In this document: piece after piece, positions 61,839 to 64,000 of the stretch
How positions within the stretch are numbered: position 1 is the stretch's first letter
How the letters are laid out: each line of letters opens with the position of its first letter
From: Peristeroidobacter soli
Lineage (GTDB): Bacteria; Pseudomonadota; Gammaproteobacteria; Steroidobacterales; Steroidobacteraceae
DNA length: 64,000 nucleotides
Direction of reading: 5' to 3'
NCBI RefSeq assembly: GCF_004138485.1
Contig: NZ_RYEV01000010.1
Location: 186,001-250,000, forward strand
Notes under the pieces: generated by a model
Told to the model about the DNA's origin: nothing
Seen by the model: only the letters and a program-made list of their open reading frames with translations
The model's database searches: none
Program-made: the position numbers and the translations under genes

Positions 61839-63692
61839 ATGCACAGCAACTATGGAATCTCGGTCGCTGATGAAGCACCAGACGCGCTGATTGCGACGTC
61901 GATTGAAGGCCGAGTGCACTTCTGGAATCGCGGTGCAACGCAGATCTTCGGATACACCAGCGACGAAGCCCACGGAAAACTACTCACCGAATTGACGGTT
62001 CCCACGGAACGTATCGAAGAAGAACGATCGTTGACTCGGGGTGCCTGCGCCAGCGGCCGCGCGACCATCGAAACCGTCCGCCGTCACAAAGACGGCTCGT
62101 TGCTCTATCTCAGCGTAACAGTGCGTCGGGTAAAGGACCCGTGCGGCGCGAACGACGATTATCTGGTCCGCTGCGAGACGGACATCACCCGCTCCCGCGC
62201 CATTCGTGAGTCCCGGCTGGTCGAGGCGCGTTATCGCGATCTTCTGGAATCGATGCCGGATGCCCTGGTGATCATGAACGATACCGGACGCATCATTCTG
62301 GTCAACGCACCCGCCGAGAGCGTATTCGAATATACGCGCGCGGAACTGGTCGGCGAGCAGATCGAAGTTCTACTTCCCGAGCGCGCGCGGGGGGCTCACG
62401 TGGCGCATCGGGCGAAATATTTCAGCCAATTGCGGACCCGGGAAATGGGCGCGGGGCTACAACTCTACGGTGTCCGCAAGAGCGGCGAGGAATTTCCAGT
62501 CGAGATCAGCCTGAGCCCATTGCGCATGGACGACACGGTCATGGTGATGAGCGCGATCCGGGATATCACCGCTCGACGACGCGCCGAGCAAAAGTTCCGC
62601 GGGCTGCTCGAGTCCGCGCCGGACTCGATGGTCATCGTCGATCGCGGCGGCAGGATCGTTCTGGTCAATTCGCAGACGCAGAAGCTGTTCGGCTATTCTC
62701 GCGACGAGTTGCTCGGGCAAGCCGTGGACATCCTGATCCCCGAGCGCTTCAAGGCGCTGCATCCCCAGCACCGCTCGCGCTATTTCAGCGATCCCAAAGT
62801 GCGGCCGATGGGCGCCGGTCTGGAATTGCACGGACGCCGCAAGGACGGCACCGAGTTCCCGGTGGAGATCAGCCTGAGTCCGCTCGAGACCGAGGACGGC
62901 ACCCTGGTCAGCAGCTCGATCCGCGATATCACCGAGCGCCGGCGCTTCGAGCACACGCTGCAGGAGAAAAACGTCGAGCTGGAACGCGCCAGTCTCGCAA
63001 AAGATCGTTTCCTCGCAACCATGAGCCACGAGCTGCGCACGCCGTTGAACGCCATCATCGGTTTCACCGGGACTCTGCTCATGCAGCTGCCGGGGCCGCT
63101 GACCGCCGACCAGGACAAGCAGCTGCGCACGGTTCAGTCCAGCGCCAGGCATCTGCTGTCGCTCATCAACGATCTGTTGGACCTGGCGAAGATCGAATCG
63201 GGCAAGGTCCATCTCGAGCTGCAGCCGGTGAGGGTTCGCGAAGTGGTCGATGAAGTCTGCAATGCGCTGCGCCCCGCTGCCGAAGGCAAGGGTCTCGCCC
63301 TGTACCTGCAACTTCCCGAGGACGAAATCGAGCTACGTACCGATCGCCGCTCGCTCAGCCAGATTCTCATCAATCTCACCAACAACGCGATCAAGTTCAC
63401 CGAGCGCGGTGAGATACGCCTGGAGGTCCTGCGCCCGGAGAACGGCGGCGCTGGCATTACGCAGTTCAACATCGTCGATACGGGAATCGGCATCGCCGAT
63501 GCCGACCAGCCCGCGCTGTTTCAGGCATTCACTCGCATCGGTAATGGCCAGCTGCGGGCTGCCGAGAGCACCGGCCTCGGTCTGCACCTGAGCCAGAAGC
63601 TCGCGGAATTGCTCGGCGGCGCGATCTCGATGAAGAGCACCTGTGGCGGCGGCAGCTGCTTCACACTTTCACTGCGCGAGCCTGCGGAATGA
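61839..63692 (+). CDS. Triple-PAS histidine kinase
   Basis: A 617-residue soluble kinase without membrane segments. Three PAS domains (about 8-120, 130-250, 255-375) precede HisKA with phospho-His397 in [13 protein letters not shown], and HATPase with [19 protein letters not shown] and [12 protein letters not shown]2 and PAS3 are near-duplicates ([32 protein letters not shown] occurs in both), showing a recent internal duplication. It overlaps the receiver gene by 4 bp (ATGA at 63689-63692), which makes that protein its likely partner. Confidence 0.93.
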   Translation: MHSNYGISVADEAPDALIATSIEGRVHFWNRGATQIFGYTSDEAHGKLLTELTVPTERIEEERSLTRGACASGRATIETVRRHKDGSLLYLSVTVRRVKDPCGANDDYLVRCETDITRSRAIRESRLVEARYRDLLESMPDALVIMNDTGRIILVNAPAESVFEYTRAELVGEQIEVLLPERARGAHVAHRAKYFSQLRTREMGAGLQLYGVRKSGEEFPVEISLSPLRMDDTVMVMSAIRDITARRRAEQKFRGLLESAPDSMVIVDRGGRIVLVNSQTQKLFGYSRDELLGQAVDILIPERFKALHPQHRSRYFSDPKVRPMGAGLELHGRRKDGTEFPVEISLSPLETEDGTLVSSSIRDITERRRFEHTLQEKNVELERASLAKDRFLATMSHELRTPLNAIIGFTGTLLMQLPGPLTADQDKQLRTVQSSARHLLSLINDLLDLAKIESGKVHLELQPVRVREVVDEVCNALRPAAEGKGLALYLQLPEDEIELRTDRRSLSQILINLTNNAIKFTERGEIRLEVLRPENGGAGITQFNIVDTGIGIADADQPALFQAFTRIGNGQLRAAESTGLGLHLSQKLAELLGGAISMKSTCGGGSCFTLSLREPAE

Positions 63693-64000
63693 CAGCGACT
63701 ATCCTGGTCATCGAAGACGATCCGCCGAGCCAGGAGCTGATGGCCTACCTCATCGAAGCCCATGGTCTGGAGGTACGCACCGCAAGTCGCGGCGACCTCG
63801 GCGTCGCGCTGGCTCGTAAAACCCCGCCCGATCTCGTGATCTGCGATATCCATCTGCCCGGCCTGGATGGCTACGCCGTCGCGCGAACGCTCAAATCCGA
63901 CCAGCGGCTGCGGAGCATTCCGCTGCTGGCGGTCACGGCACTCGCTATGGTCGGCGATCGGGAAAAGGTGCTCGCCGAGGGCTTCGATGCTTACCTCACC
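63689..64000 (+). CDS. Response regulator receiver protein, 3' end beyond the window
   Basis: The first 104 codons are present. The acidic pair is in [10 protein letters not shown], the phosphoacceptor Asp in [10 protein letters not shown], and the conserved Thr in LLAVTALAM; the window ends at AYLT, just before the expected Lys. It looks like a CheY/DivK-type receiver, possibly with an output domain further on. It is coupled to the triple-PAS kinase gene. Confidence 0.9.
   Translation, partial: MTATILVIEDDPPSQELMAYLIEAHGLEVRTASRGDLGVALARKTPPDLVICDIHLPGLDGYAVARTLKSDQRLRSIPLLAVTALAMVGDREKVLAEGFDAYLT

Overview
The window is 64 kb of GC-rich chromosome from a Gram-negative bacterium: it has TonB-dependent outer-membrane receptors, lipoproteins, MFS exporters/importers and GGDEF/EAL signalling. 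The mix of paired TonB receptor plus MFS transporter loci, CoA-dependent aromatic catabolism, a GH43 lipoprotein and a LigM-type O-demethylase suggests a soil or plant-debris proteobacterium of the Steroidobacteraceae or sphingomonad type. This placement is inference; no rRNA or tRNA gene is present to test it.

Layout. 1-5922: end of a urea ABC importer operon (urtC 3' end, urtD, urtE) running directly into urease genes ureD-A-B-C-E-F; ureG is not in the window. 6089-8605: an HtrA-like protease, a divergent HtrA-like protein that has lost all three catalytic residues, and a small LuxR-type regulator. 8634-22798 (all minus): a catabolic block with a feruloyl-CoA-synthetase-like ligase, a hydrolase/SnoaL fusion, an aromatic-acid MFS importer, a TonB receptor, a hydratase/dehydrogenase, a LysR regulator with two HTH domains, a LigM-like O-demethylase, a beta-ketoacyl-CoA-hydrolase-like amidohydrolase, plus metF-like and purU for one-carbon disposal. 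22894-27142: LysR regulator, large-subunit catalase and a ferritin-like protein.

27213-46523: a second catabolic block. Ten tightly packed minus-strand genes (alpha/beta hydrolase, VOC protein, acyl-CoA dehydrogenase, Rieske oxygenase, quinone-oxidoreductase-like protein, SnoaL protein, CaiB CoA-transferase, HMG-CoA-lyase-like protein, second acyl-CoA dehydrogenase, enoyl-CoA hydratase) lie behind a MalT/LAL-type regulator. A second feruloyl-CoA-synthetase paralogue, an MFS transporter, a TonB receptor and an SDR follow. An identical 19-bp inverted-repeat sequence stands in front of the ten-gene operon and in front of the ligase, in the same orientation to both, and probably defines a small regulon.

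46617-55852: small secreted protein, a polytopic membrane protein with a cupredoxin-like partner, a ccdAB toxin-antitoxin pair with a broken doc gene beside it, an M48 metalloprotease lipoprotein, a 1095-residue GH43 lipoprotein with two LamG domains, and a stress-type protein. 56619-64000: signalling genes (a response-regulator remnant, two GGDEF/EAL proteins, a triple-PAS histidine kinase and a receiver-domain protein cut by the window end).

How the genes may work together. Block one reads as uptake of a methoxylated hydroxycinnamate, CoA activation, hydration and oxidation of the side chain, hydrolytic release of the aromatic acid, tetrahydrofolate-dependent O-demethylation, and recovery or release of the methyl carbon. 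Block two has the same uptake and activation layout but a different set of downstream enzymes whose substrate I cannot name; it is the best candidate here for an undescribed pathway.
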